Positions 50,639 through 63,741 are shown, counted from the first letter of the stretch. The stretch: DNA of 64,000 nt from an uncultured Holophagaceae bacterium (GCA_903884655.1 CAISFO010000055.1:1-64000), one strand, 5' to 3'. The notes: generated from the sequence alone by a model not told the origin. A program made the numbers and translations.

Positions 50639-50657
50639 ATTCGGCATTCTGCCGAAT
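50639..50657. promoter_or_regulatory. Operator palindrome between the PLP enzyme and Lrp-type regulator genes
   Basis: ATTCGGCA-TTC-TGCCGAAT is a perfect 8-bp inverted repeat with a 3-bp spacer in the 67-bp divergent gap. Lrp/AsnC proteins typically bind such sites. It is the obvious candidate for autoregulation and control of the PLP enzyme gene. Confidence 0.7.
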
Positions 50658-50669
50658 TGATTTCGTGAA

Positions 50670-51158
50670 ATGATGGAGTTCATGGAACTGGACCGAATCG
50701 ACTGCGCCCTTATCGAGCATTTGCAGAAGGATGCTCGGCTATCCAACAAGGAACTGGCCTCGGCGGTGGGTCTGGCGCCTTCCTCCTGCCTGGCCCGGGT
50801 GCAGCGGCTGAAAACCGAGGGCGTGCTGAAGGGCGCCCACGCGGAGGTGGACCCGGAGACCCTGGGCGTAGGCCTCCAGGCGCTCATCGCCGTGCAGCTC
50901 CGCCAGCACAGCAGGGCCCAGGTGCTGGCCTTCTGGAAGCACATCATGGGCCTGCCCGAAGTCCTCACCGTCTTCCACGTGGCAGGTGCCCACGACTTCC
51001 AGGTCCATGTGGCCGTCCGGGACGCCCACCACTTGCGGGACCTGGCCCTGGACGCCTTCACCACCCGGCCCGAGGTGTCCCACATCCAGACCAGCCTCAT
51101 CTTCGAAGTCGCCAAGGGGAAGGTGATGCCGAACTACAAGGCCGCTAATCCCCGATGA
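50670..51158 (+). CDS. Lrp/AsnC-family transcriptional regulator
   Basis: 162 residues. N-terminal winged helix-turn-helix (ELDRIDCALIEHLQKDARLSNKELASAVGLAPSSCLARVQRL, spelled in two parts in the chain; HTH about residues 8-50) and C-terminal RAM ligand domain (about 68-150; LQALIAVQLRQHS, HVAGAHDFQVHVAVRD). Members sense amino acids and often regulate the divergent gene, here a trans-sulfuration-type PLP enzyme. An ATG four codons in (50682) is an equally plausible start. Its last 14 bp overlap the convergent TMEM175-like gene. Confidence 0.9.
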   Translation: MMEFMELDRIDCALIEHLQKDARLSNKELASAVGLAPSSCLARVQRLKTEGVLKGAHAEVDPETLGVGLQALIAVQLRQHSRAQVLAFWKHIMGLPEVLTVFHVAGAHDFQVHVAVRDAHHLRDLALDAFTTRPEVSHIQTSLIFEVAKGKVMPNYKAANPR

Positions 51159-51720
51159 CCCGCTCGATGCGCCGGTCCGGGATGAGCCACATCAGGGCCA
51201 CCACCCAGTAGAGGCCGAAACCCAACCAGCGGTTGGCGAAGGACAGCAGGATGGCGGCGGCGTAGATGGCGATGGACAGCTTCCCCTTGAAATCACTGCC
51301 CACAGCCGTACCCAGCAAAGAACCCTCTTTGTGGTAGTGGATGAGGCACTGGCTCAGCAGGTAGTAGGCCACCCCGGCCATGATCAGCACCCCACCGTAG
51401 AGCGCCACGGGTCGCGCCGCGAAGTGGTTCTCGCCCATCCAGGCAGTGGCGAAGGGCACGAGCGACAGCCAGAACAGCAGGTGGGTGTTGGCCCAGAGGA
51501 TTGGACCGTTCACCTTCTTCACCGCGTGCAGCAGGTGGTGGTGGTTGTTCCAGTAGATGGCGAGGTAGATGAAGCTCAGGGCGTAGCTCACGAAGGTCGG
51601 CAACAGCACGCCCAGGGCTGCAAAGGAGTCCCCGTGGGGCACTTTCAGCTCCAGCACCATGATCGTGATGAGGATGGCCAGCACGCCGTCGCTGAAGGCT
51701 TCGAGCCGATTCTTGCCCAT
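51145..51720 (-). CDS. TMEM175-family (DUF1211) potassium channel-like protein
   Basis: 191 residues with six predicted spans. The N-terminal NRLEAFSDGVLAILITIMVLEL contains the family hallmark RxxxFSDGVxAIxIT, which lines the K+ pore in bacterial TMEM175 tetramers. Further family features are IYWNNHHHLLHAV and NTHLLFWLSLVPFATAWMG. Likely a leak K+ channel setting membrane potential. The start at 51720 is the family N-terminus. It overlaps the 3' end of the Lrp-type gene by 14 bp, convergent. Confidence 0.87.
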   Translation of the reverse strand: MGKNRLEAFSDGVLAILITIMVLELKVPHGDSFAALGVLLPTFVSYALSFIYLAIYWNNHHHLLHAVKKVNGPILWANTHLLFWLSLVPFATAWMGENHFAARPVALYGGVLIMAGVAYYLLSQCLIHYHKEGSLLGTAVGSDFKGKLSIAIYAAAILLSFANRWLGFGLYWVVALMWLIPDRRIERVIGD

Positions 51721-51828
51721 GCCTGGCCCCCTCAGGAGGGTCGATTGTGGCACAAAGATGCCTAGGGCCCCGACGGATCCCGGCTGAACGTATTCTCGGC
51801 GATCAGGCTTCTGGTATCGCGAGCAAGT

Positions 51829-52245
51829 CTAGTTTTTACGTGCGGTGAAGGTGAATTTTTCTTTTGGAATCACCTTGTTCCCCACGACCACCAGCTTGCC
51901 TTGAATGATGTTGGGCGTCTCCAGGGTCCCCGTGAGGCCAGAGTAGTTGCAGTCATAGCCCGCACAGTCGAACCCTGCCGACCGGGTCGTGATGGTCGAG
52001 CCCACCTTCCCGGCGATGACCTGCATGGCCACTTCGATGCCCTTGTAATAGAGCACGGCATTGTAATAGTTATCGACATCGCCATATTTAATCGTCGTGT
52101 CATTTTTCACGGACCAGGTGGCCCGGCTGCCATCGTTGAAATGCAGCGTCCAGAACCCCACCAGGGGGCCGGCTGCAGAACACACTTGCGCCCCGAAAAG
52201 GCTGATGGCCAGCCCGATCGCTACGGTCCATTTCCTGTTGTGCAT
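51829..52245 (-). CDS. Small secreted protein, unknown family
   Basis: 138 residues: signal peptide (about 1-24, ending VCSAA), then a beta-rich mature part with a repeated Trp/Tyr/Asn pattern (GFWTLHFNDGSRATWSVKND, YGDVDNYYNAVLYYKG) and two Cys in CAGYDC, likely a disulfide. The pattern suggests a small extracellular beta-barrel or lipocalin-like fold, but I do not recognise a family. Base composition is visibly lower in GC than its neighbours (several A/T runs), a hint of recent acquisition. A strong GGAGG precedes the ATG. It has 110-bp and 137-bp flanking gaps and looks monocistronic. Confidence 0.65.
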   Translation of the reverse strand: MHNRKWTVAIGLAISLFGAQVCSAAGPLVGFWTLHFNDGSRATWSVKNDTTIKYGDVDNYYNAVLYYKGIEVAMQVIAGKVGSTITTRSAGFDCAGYDCNYSGLTGTLETPNIIQGKLVVVGNKVIPKEKFTFTARKN

Positions 52246-52382
52246 AAAGCCTCCTGGAGATCCATGTTGGTGGATTTTTCGGAAGGTGTATAGCCAGCCC
52301 TTAGAAACGCCTTGAAGCAGTGGATCGCTCCCGGGCTGGAGGGGACCCGTCCCGCCTGGTTCCACGCCCCAGCGCCTGCGGA

Positions 52383-53678
52383 TCAGGCCCACAGGCACTT
52401 CTCCGCCTGCCGCCCCAGATCCCCGCTCCCCTGACTGTTGGCAAGGCTCTTGGCGAGCGCCACCAGCATGGCCTCCTGGGCCACCTTCGGCAGGTGGGGC
52501 AGCAGGTCAGCGGCAGCCGCCACGGCCAGCAGCTGATGGGCATGGTTGAAGGTGGGATCGTTGAGGGTGGCGGCCTCGGCGAGGGCTCCCAGGGCCACAT
52601 CGGCCACGCCGGCACGCACCAGCCCCTGGGCGTGACCCATGGCAAGGGGCGCTTCCAGATCCAGCATGGCGTCCAGGAGGGCCTCCCGGTCGGGCTCTGG
52701 GATGGGCGCGGGCTGAATCCGGCTTTCGGGTTCGTCGGTGGGGAAGAGGTTCACCAGAGCCGCGGCCTGGCACCAGACCCGGGGATCCGTGGGCCTGCTC
52801 CGGGCCAGGCTAGCCAGGTAGACGAAGGTCCAGGCCGTCTTGCCCTCCAGGTCACGCCGAGCGTCCAGCTGTTTTTCGGAGGCTCCCAGCACCAGTGCGG
52901 CCAGCGTGTCCCCCGCCCCCTGCCCGGCCTTGAGGCGGTCCGTGAAGCGATCCAGCAACGCCACCAGACCCAAGTCACAGAGGTCCCGGACCTGTTCCTG
53001 AAGGGCCTCCGGATCGAGAAGGGATGGGGTCCAAGGCACAGAAAGATCGGCCCCGACCAGCCGCTTGGCGGCGCGGCGGGCCCAGAAGGTGTCTTCGGTG
53101 GTTCCCGCCACCCAGGCCGCCAGGCCGAAGAGGCGGCGGCCCGTGGCCTTCGGGCGTTCCAGGCGCTCATGAAGATCCGCCAGGTCGCAGGCCAGGACCA
53201 GCTTGTGGCCCACATTGGCCATGTCGGTCAGGGTCAGCAGGCCCAGACGCCGGAAGTCCTCGGCGTCCGGCAACTCGAACCCCTGGGCCTCTGCATAGGC
53301 CAGCCCTGGTCTCCGGGACTGGATGAAGTCCTCGAGGTTGCGCCAGGTTCCGCTACCCTTCGCAGCCATCACCTGGGCCAGGCTCAGGGCGGACCGCCGC
53401 CCTTCATGCGCGGTCATGTGCAGCGTGACGGCCAGAGCCCTGTGGAAGCTCGCTTCCTTGAGCAGTGGAGCCAGCCGCAGCACGGCGCGGAGCCCGAGGA
53501 TGCCGTGGGGCACATGAGGCTGATAGGCCTCCCAGTCGATGCGCGGCACCAGAATCTTCACCGCTTCCCGGATGGAATCACGGACACCGTCGGGTTTGGC
53601 CACCCGGTCCGCGAAGACCTGGAAAAAGCTGTCCGTGGGGGTTTCCAACTCTTGTTGCCAAGGCGATTCAACAGGCAT
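52383..53678 (-). CDS. Unknown cytoplasmic alpha-helical protein
   Basis: 431 residues, no signal peptide or membrane span. Mostly helical with Ala/Leu-rich repeats (LLDRFTDRLKAGQGAGDTLAALVLGA; AVAAAADLLPHLPKVAQEAMLVALAKSL), reminiscent of HEAT/questin-like or TPR solenoids, and several conserved-looking His in VPHGILGLRAVLRLAPL and TLHMTAHEGRR. The HG and HxxAHE patterns recall questin oxidase-like proteins (a flavin-free Baeyer-Villiger family), but I cannot confirm this. No RBS is visible ahead of ATG 53678. It is followed upstream by a palindromic repeat element. Confidence 0.55.
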   Translation of the reverse strand: MPVESPWQQELETPTDSFFQVFADRVAKPDGVRDSIREAVKILVPRIDWEAYQPHVPHGILGLRAVLRLAPLLKEASFHRALAVTLHMTAHEGRRSALSLAQVMAAKGSGTWRNLEDFIQSRRPGLAYAEAQGFELPDAEDFRRLGLLTLTDMANVGHKLVLACDLADLHERLERPKATGRRLFGLAAWVAGTTEDTFWARRAAKRLVGADLSVPWTPSLLDPEALQEQVRDLCDLGLVALLDRFTDRLKAGQGAGDTLAALVLGASEKQLDARRDLEGKTAWTFVYLASLARSRPTDPRVWCQAAALVNLFPTDEPESRIQPAPIPEPDREALLDAMLDLEAPLAMGHAQGLVRAGVADVALGALAEAATLNDPTFNHAHQLLAVAAAADLLPHLPKVAQEAMLVALAKSLANSQGSGDLGRQAEKCLWA

Positions 53679-53707
53679 GGAGGATCAGCCCACGAAATGA
53701 CAATCGA

Positions 53708-53826
53708 TCACCGCCAAGACGCCAGGGCGCCAAGGGTAGACGCCTAGACAGCGCTTCTTGGGGTTCTTCTCGGTATCCGCGATGCGGATACGCGAGACAA
53801 GGGCGCAACTGGCGTCTAAGCGGTGA
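53708..53826. repeat. Palindromic MITE-like intergenic element
   Basis: A 119-bp element with imperfect terminal inverted repeats of about 18-19 bp: TCACCGCCAAGACGCCAG at the left end and the complement of ACTGGCGTCTAAGCGGTGA at the right. Inside lie further related words (GCGCCAAGGGTAGACGCC) and the 29-bp REP-like hairpin at 53770-53798. No coding capacity and no transposase in the window. It sits in the only gap between two minus-strand genes of unknown function. No clear target-site duplication is visible. Confidence 0.65.
53770..53798 (-). repeat. REP-like hairpin repeat, copy 2
   Basis: On the minus strand it reads GTCTCGCGTATC-CGCATCGCG-GATACCGA, with stem GTATCCGC/GCGGATAC and a 3-base loop. 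It matches the copy at 12901-12929 in the outer 20 bases, and the one differing stem pair is compensated (G-C against C-G). Confidence 0.7.
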
Positions 53827-53849
53827 GTTCTTTCCTGTCTCGATCGACA

Positions 53850-54473
53850 TCAAGCCCCCTCCAACGGCAGATCCCAGGCCTGGGCCACGAGGCGGGCCCA
53901 GTGGTGGTTCCAGGCCCGCGTCCAGACCAGACCCCCCTCCTTCATGTCGGAGGCCATCAGGCGCTGTCGAAGCTCCGTGCGGAGGCTTTCGGCAGCGGAA
54001 CCAAGTGCTGTCTCGGCCATCGCCAGCAGCTCTCCTCTGGCCTTCCGTTCCTGGTCGTGGTGGGCGAGGAAGCCTGCGGACTCCGGCGAAGGGGCCGACG
54101 CGAGCAGCCGCTGCCAGGCCTCGAAGGCCGAGCGGGCGGCGGGATCCTCCCGCAAGGGCGGCTTGACCCGCTCCCAGTCGCGGCCCGGATCCAGGTCCGG
54201 CCCCGCGCGGAGCAGGGCCTCGCGCAGCTTCACGGCCCTGGCCACATCGCGATCGAGGTGCCTGAGGGCCACGAAGGTCCGTGGTTTCTCGCGTTTCTCC
54301 CGACGATCGAAGAAGGCATTCAAGGCCGACACCACCAGATCCATCGGCACGGCAGAGGCTTCCCAGGCCAGCACCTGCCGGAAGTCATCCGTGGACAGCA
54401 GGCCCGCCCGGCCCCAGGCCCGGAAAGCCCACTCCCGCTCCAGCCAGTCCTTCTCTTCCCGCGTGTAGGCCAT
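53850..54473 (-). CDS. Unknown cytoplasmic protein, coupled to a lipoprotein gene
   Basis: 207 residues, charged and helical (EKDWLEREWAFRAWGRAG, HLDRDVARAVKLREALLRAG), no signal peptide. I recognise no family. Its start overlaps the stop of the upstream lipoprotein gene by one base (TGATG-type arrangement), so the two are translationally coupled and probably work together. An RBS-like GGTACCGGAAGG lies within the upstream gene's end. Confidence 0.5.
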   Translation of the reverse strand: MAYTREEKDWLEREWAFRAWGRAGLLSTDDFRQVLAWEASAVPMDLVVSALNAFFDRREKREKPRTFVALRHLDRDVARAVKLREALLRAGPDLDPGRDWERVKPPLREDPAARSAFEAWQRLLASAPSPESAGFLAHHDQERKARGELLAMAETALGSAAESLRTELRQRLMASDMKEGGLVWTRAWNHHWARLVAQAWDLPLEGA

Positions 54474-54814
54474 CACTTCGACGCCGGACCTTCCGGTACC
54501 AGCCAGGTGCCGTCCTTCAGGTGGAGAGCATTGTTCTCCCAGGCCAGGATTTCTTCCGGCGCGATCCGGGCCTTGGCAAAGCCACGCAGCCTGAATGGGC
54601 CGGAACCCAGTGGGCGACCGTCCCGAGCCCAGACTTCCAGCTGCCAAAGCGTGCCCTGGTGCTCGCCGACTTTGATGAAGACACCCTGTTGCCCTTCTCC
54701 GCCCCAGACGGCCTCCAGGGGGACAGAACCTCGTCTGGAGGGCGTTCCGCCGCAGCCCTGGAGCAACCCGGCCAGAATCGTTGTCAGTGCCAGCAGCATC
54801 GAAGGTCGAACCAT
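54473..54814 (-). CDS. Small predicted lipoprotein, unknown function
   Basis: 113 residues. The signal peptide ends in a lipobox-like LLQGC (Cys about residue 21), then a short beta-rich domain (GVFIKVGEHQGTLWQLEVWARDGRP, ENNALHLKDGTWLVPEG). This looks like an outer-membrane or periplasmic lipoprotein of unknown family. It is divergent from map (45 bp between starts) and coupled to the following unknown gene. Confidence 0.6.
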   Translation of the reverse strand: MVRPSMLLALTTILAGLLQGCGGTPSRRGSVPLEAVWGGEGQQGVFIKVGEHQGTLWQLEVWARDGRPLGSGPFRLRGFAKARIAPEEILAWENNALHLKDGTWLVPEGPASK

Positions 54815-54859
54815 GCCGACATTCTACCCGTTAGAATAAAAGCCAAGGGGGGCACAGTC

Positions 54860-55651
54860 CTGATCCGCGAACAGATCCGCTACAAGAGCAAGAAGGAGAT
54901 CGACAAGCTGCGCGAGGCCTGCCGCGTGGCCGCGAACGCCCTGCGCATCGCCGCCCGGGCGGCGCGGCCCGGCGTGAGCCTGCTGGACCTGGACCGGATC
55001 GCCGAGACCTACATCCGCCAGCAGGGCGCGAGCCCCAGCTTCAAGGGCTACCACGGCTTTCCGGGCACCCTCTGCACCTCGGTGAACGATCGCGTGGTGC
55101 ACGGCATCCCCAGCAAGTACGTGCTGCAGGAAGGCGACATCATCGCCATCGACTGTGGCGCCAAATTGGACGGCTTCCACGGGGACACCTGTCTCACGGT
55201 GGGCGTGGGCAAGATCAGCGACGAAGCCCGCATGCTCATCCAGACCGCCCAGCTGGCCATGTACCTGGGCATCGAGAACTGCCGCCCCGGCCTGCGCCTG
55301 GGCGACATGGCCTCCGCCGTGCAGAGCTTCGCGGAAGAGCGCGGCTATTCCATCGTGCGGGAGTACATCGGCCACGGCCTGGGCCGGGATCTGCACGAGG
55401 ATCCCCAGGTGGTGTTTGCCGAACAGAAGCCGGGCACCGGGTTCCGCATGGAGCCGGGCATGACCATCACCATCGAGCCCATCCTCAACACGGGCAGCCA
55501 CAGATGCCTGGTGGAGGCCGACGGTTGGACCGTCCGCACCGCCGATGGAGGTCTCTCTGCCCAGTTCGAGCACGACATCGCCATCACGCGAAATGGGCCC
55601 GAGATCCTCAGCATCCCCGATGCTGAATACGAGCTGGAAGACGGTTTGTAA
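54860..55651 (+). CDS. map: Type I methionine aminopeptidase, probable CTG start
   Basis: 263 residues from the CTG. Removes N-terminal Met from new proteins. All five metal ligands are visible: Asp in AIDCGAKLDGFHGD and HGDTCLTVG, His in GHGLGRDLHE, Glu in TIEPILNTG and QFEHDIAIT. The homologous N-terminus is xIREQIRYKSKKEIDKLREA. No ATG, GTG or TTG lies in frame near it; upstream codons run back to unrelated sequence, and the next ATG is about 80 codons inside the fold. AAGGGGGG (54845-54852) sits 7 bases before CTG 54860 (or before ATC 54863), so a non-canonical start is the best explanation. Divergent from a lipoprotein gene. Confidence 0.9.
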   Translation: MIREQIRYKSKKEIDKLREACRVAANALRIAARAARPGVSLLDLDRIAETYIRQQGASPSFKGYHGFPGTLCTSVNDRVVHGIPSKYVLQEGDIIAIDCGAKLDGFHGDTCLTVGVGKISDEARMLIQTAQLAMYLGIENCRPGLRLGDMASAVQSFAEERGYSIVREYIGHGLGRDLHEDPQVVFAEQKPGTGFRMEPGMTITIEPILNTGSHRCLVEADGWTVRTADGGLSAQFEHDIAITRNGPEILSIPDAEYELEDGL

Positions 55652-55846
55652 GCCTGTTCCGGCGAAAAACCCCTGTCATGGGGTCAAAATGGAATTAGGC
55701 ATCCACAACGGACTCGAATTGTGCTAGGATTGCCCATGGAACGTCGTCCGCGCATGCATCTGGGCGTCCCGGCAGGTGATTCGGCCGGTTGGATGTCCCT
55801 GGGCGTTCCGATTACCGAACCTACGAAATAAAATCCGGAGCAACCG
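55652..55846 (+). promoter_or_regulatory. gltB leader region with a small hairpin after map
   Basis: This is a 195-bp gap. ACCCC-TGTCAT-GGGGT (55669-55684) is a 5-bp hairpin 18 bp after the map stop, without a T-run, so only a weak terminator candidate. An AT-richer stretch (about 55685-55735, AATTGTGCTAGGATT) may hold the gltBD promoter. CCGGAG just upstream of 55847 is the RBS. No riboswitch recognised. Confidence 0.35.
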
Positions 55847-60454
<4,608 letters not shown>

Positions 60455-60455
60455 C

Positions 60456-61940
60456 ATGGGGAAGAGCACCGGCTTCATCGAATATCAACGGGAACTGCCC
60501 AAGGACAGGTCGCCTCTGGAGCGGGTGAAGGACTGGGATGAGACCCACCCCCGGGTTCCCGACGAGCTGCTCCAGCGCCAGGGCGCCCGCTGCATGGACT
60601 GCGGCACCCCCTACTGCCACACGGGCAAGCTCATGGGCGGCATGGCCTCGGGCTGTCCCCTGAACAACCTCATCCCCGACTGGAATGACCTCGTCTACCG
60701 GGGCCAGTGGCAGCGGGCCCTGCGCCGCCTGCTGCGCACCAACAACTTCCCCGAGTTCACAGGCCGGGTCTGCCCCGCTCCCTGCGAAGGCTCCTGCACT
60801 GTGGGCCTGGGCGGGGACCCCGTCACCATCAAGGCCATCGAGGTCTCGATCATCGACAAGGCCTTCGAAGAGGGCTGGATCGGCCCCGAGCCGCCCCAGG
60901 TCCTCACCGGGAAGACGGTGGCCATCATCGGCTCGGGCCCCGCGGGCCTGGCCTGCGCGGCCCAGCTCAATCGGGCCGGCCACACGGTGACGGTCTTCGA
61001 ACGGGCGGACCGCCTGGGCGGTCTGCTGATGTATGGCATCCCCAACATGAAGCTGGACAAGCGTCTGGTGGACCGGCGAGTGGGCCTCATGGCCCGCAAC
61101 GGCGTCCGTTTCGTCACGGGCGTGGAGATCGGCAAGGACATCAGCACGGAAAGCCTGCTGAACGACTACCATGCCACGGTGCTCTGCTGCGGCTCGACCC
61201 AGCCCAGGGACCTCGATGTGGAAGGACGCCAACTCCAGGGCGTCCACCAGGCCATGGAGTTCCTCACCCTCAACACCAAGAGCCTGCTGGACAGCGCTCA
61301 CGCGGATGGCGCCTACATCTCCGCCAAGGGCAAGCACGTGGTGGTCATCGGTGGTGGCGACACTGGCACCGACTGCATCGGCACCGCCCTGAGACATGGC
61401 GCGAAGTCCGTCACCCAGCTCGAGATCATGGCGCAGCCCCCGGAGGAGAGGGCCGGGGACAACCCTTGGCCCCAGTGGCCCAAGGTGCGCTCCATGGACT
61501 ATGGCCAGGAGGAGGCTGAGGCCCTGCAGGGCGCGGATCCTCGCATCTACAGCACCCAGACCCACCGGTTCACCGGGGAAGGGGGCGCCGTGAAAGAGGT
61601 CCATACCGTCGGCATCCAGTGGACGCGCCATGCGGATGGCAGGATGCAGAACGAAGAAATCCCGGGCAGCCACCGGGTGCTGCCTGCGGATCTGGTCCTG
61701 CTCGCCATGGGTTTCCTCGGACCTGAACGGAAGGGCCCCATTGCTGAGCTGGGCCTGAAGCTGGACGGCCGAGGCAACGTGGTCGCCAATGCCCAGCGCA
61801 TGACCAGCGTCCCGGGTGTCTTCGCCGCCGGAGACATGGTCCGCGGCCAGTCCCTGGTGGTCTGGGCCATCCACGAAGGGCGCAACACCGCCCGCAGCGT
61901 AGACCGCTACCTCAGTTACGGGAAGACCTACCTGCTGTAG
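60456..61940 (+). CDS. gltD: Glutamate synthase, small subunit
   Basis: 494 residues. Supplies NADPH electrons to GltB through FAD and two [4Fe-4S] clusters. N-terminal cluster Cys in [25 protein letters not shown] and [13 protein letters not shown]-binding [13 protein letters not shown] (about 160) and NAD(P)-binding [13 protein letters not shown] (about 296). Near the end, [19 protein letters not shown] is also typical. It begins 1 bp after the gltB TGA, so translation is coupled. Confidence 0.97.
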   Translation: MGKSTGFIEYQRELPKDRSPLERVKDWDETHPRVPDELLQRQGARCMDCGTPYCHTGKLMGGMASGCPLNNLIPDWNDLVYRGQWQRALRRLLRTNNFPEFTGRVCPAPCEGSCTVGLGGDPVTIKAIEVSIIDKAFEEGWIGPEPPQVLTGKTVAIIGSGPAGLACAAQLNRAGHTVTVFERADRLGGLLMYGIPNMKLDKRLVDRRVGLMARNGVRFVTGVEIGKDISTESLLNDYHATVLCCGSTQPRDLDVEGRQLQGVHQAMEFLTLNTKSLLDSAHADGAYISAKGKHVVVIGGGDTGTDCIGTALRHGAKSVTQLEIMAQPPEERAGDNPWPQWPKVRSMDYGQEEAEALQGADPRIYSTQTHRFTGEGGAVKEVHTVGIQWTRHADGRMQNEEIPGSHRVLPADLVLLAMGFLGPERKGPIAELGLKLDGRGNVVANAQRMTSVPGVFAAGDMVRGQSLVVWAIHEGRNTARSVDRYLSYGKTYLL

Positions 61941-61950
61941 GCTGGTGCCC

Positions 61951-62784
61951 ATGCCGGCGACCCTGTGCCCAGCCAAGCTGAACCGTTTCCTCGCCGTCCT
62001 GGGACGGCGGGCGGACGGCTTCCATGACCTGGAGCTGGTCACCACAGTGCTGGAGGGTGTGTCCGGACTGACCGATACCCTGGACGGGGAAACCGCCAGC
62101 GAGCTTTCTCTCTCCATTACCGGCCCGACAGGCGAAGGCCTGCTGGCCGATGAGTCCAACCTGGTGCTGAAGGCCTGGCGCCTGCTCGAAGAGGCAGCGG
62201 GCCGGCCCCTGCCTGCGGCCCTCAGGCTGGAGAAACGCATCCCCCACGGCGCGGGATTGGGCGGCGGCAGCAGCGATGCGGCCGGCGCCCTGCGGCTGGG
62301 CAATGCCCTGTACAAGTTGGGCCTCGGTGATGAGATCCTGCTGCGGATGGCCGCCCGCCTTGGCAGTGACGTGCCCTTGTTCCTGCTGGGCGGCACCGTC
62401 CTGGGCTTGGGCCGGGGAGACCGGGTGTTTCCGCTCCGCACCCTGCCCCTGGAACCCATCCTCCTCGTGCACCCGAAGCTCCATGTGGGCACCCCGAGCG
62501 TGTACCGGGCCCTGCACTACGTGGGCTATCCCTTCCCCGAGGCCCTGGCCTCCGTGCCCGAGGGCACTCCCCCACCCTGGCGCAATGACCTGACGGGTGC
62601 GGCCCTCTGGGTCTGCCCACCCCTGGCCGACGTGCGGGATACCCTCCGGGATACGGGGGGAGAGCCGCTGCTGTGTGGATCGGGCAGCTGCTGGGCCGCA
62701 CGGTATACCACAGGATCCAGCCGGGACGCTGCGGCCCTGGCCCTCCAGGAGGACCGTCCAGACTGGAGCACTTGGGCGGTCTGA
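61951..62784 (+). CDS. ispE: 4-diphosphocytidyl-2-C-methyl-D-erythritol kinase
   Basis: 277 residues, GHMP kinase of the MEP pathway (phosphorylates CDP-ME). N-terminal PAKLNRFLAVLGRRADGFHDLE (usual form AKINLxLxVxxxRxDGYH), ATP loop PHGAGLGGGSSDAAGALR near 93-110, and the C-terminal LCGSGSCWAARY (usually SGSGxxxFA). It lies 10 bp after gltD and 34 bp before the ABC gene, so it probably belongs to the gltBD transcript. With ispH at 14-16 kb it gives two MEP genes in the window. Confidence 0.92.
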   Translation: MPATLCPAKLNRFLAVLGRRADGFHDLELVTTVLEGVSGLTDTLDGETASELSLSITGPTGEGLLADESNLVLKAWRLLEEAAGRPLPAALRLEKRIPHGAGLGGGSSDAAGALRLGNALYKLGLGDEILLRMAARLGSDVPLFLLGGTVLGLGRGDRVFPLRTLPLEPILLVHPKLHVGTPSVYRALHYVGYPFPEALASVPEGTPPPWRNDLTGAALWVCPPLADVRDTLRDTGGEPLLCGSGSCWAARYTTGSSRDAAALALQEDRPDWSTWAV

Positions 62785-62818
62785 GCCCGCCATGGTATCT
62801 GTGGGATCCGAGGTCTTC

Positions 62819-63739
62819 ATGTCCACTCCCGCCCTCTGCATCCGCGGTCTTCGCAAGGCCTTCCCCAAGGTGCTTGCCGTGGACGGCGTGGACCTGGAAG
62901 TGGCCCGGGGGGAGGTGTTCGGTCTGCTGGGCCCCAACGGTGCCGGCAAAACCACCACCCTGGAAATCATCGAGGGCCTCACCACCGCTGATGCGGGCGA
63001 GATTGAGATCCTGGGCCTCACCTGGGGCCGACAAGGTCAGGAGATCCGGTCCCGCATCGGCGTCCAGCTGCAGAGCACCAGTCTCTTCAACAAGATCACG
63101 CCCCGGGAGGCCCTGGACCTCTACGGCAGCTACTACCCCAGGCGCAGGAACACTCAGGAGCTGCTGGAGCTGGTGCAGCTGGTGGAGAAGGCCGACGCCT
63201 ACCACATCACCCTCAGCGGCGGCCAGATGCAGCGGCTGGCCCTGGCCTTGGCCCTGGTGAACGACCCCGAGCTGGTGTTCCTGGATGAGCCCACCACTGG
63301 GCTGGATCCCCAGGCCCGCCGCAGCCTCTGGGACGTGGTGCGGCGCATGAAAGGCGAGGGTCGCACCGTGGTGCTCACCACCCACTACATGGACGAGGCC
63401 GAAGCGCTCTGCGACCGGCTGGCCATCATGGACCGCGGCCAGGTCATCGCCACCGGCACCCCCGCCTCGCTCATCGCGGAGCTGGCCATTCCCAGCGTGG
63501 TGGAGCTCACCTTCGAGGGCACTGCGCCGGATCCTGCGCCCTTCGCCGGGCGCTTGGGCCAGCCCGTGGAACGACGGGCCGACCTCTGGGAGATTCCCAC
63601 ACCCGATCCCAAGGCCCTGCTGCCCCGGCTGCTGGAGGCCGCCGAGGGCGCCGCCATCCCCTTCCAGCAAGTGCATATTCGGCGCGCCACCCTGGAGGAT
63701 GTGTTCCTGCACCGCACGGGCCGGAGCCTGAGGGAGTAG
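62819..63739 (+). CDS. ABC exporter ATP-binding protein (DRA/ABC-2 type)
   Basis: 306 residues. Walker A GPNGAGKTTT (about 40-49), Q-loop QLQSTSLF, signature LSGGQMQR, Walker B LVFLDEPTTGLDP, switch His in TTHYMDEA. A C-terminal extension of about 80 residues (VVELTFEGTAPDP...) is typical of ABC-2 exporters of drugs, antibiotics or polysaccharides. The start MSTPALCIRGL has GAGG upstream. It is followed 2 bp later by its permease. Substrate unknown. Confidence 0.93.
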   Translation: MSTPALCIRGLRKAFPKVLAVDGVDLEVARGEVFGLLGPNGAGKTTTLEIIEGLTTADAGEIEILGLTWGRQGQEIRSRIGVQLQSTSLFNKITPREALDLYGSYYPRRRNTQELLELVQLVEKADAYHITLSGGQMQRLALALALVNDPELVFLDEPTTGLDPQARRSLWDVVRRMKGEGRTVVLTTHYMDEAEALCDRLAIMDRGQVIATGTPASLIAELAIPSVVELTFEGTAPDPAPFAGRLGQPVERRADLWEIPTPDPKALLPRLLEAAEGAAIPFQQVHIRRATLEDVFLHRTGRSLRE

Positions 63740-63741
63740 TC

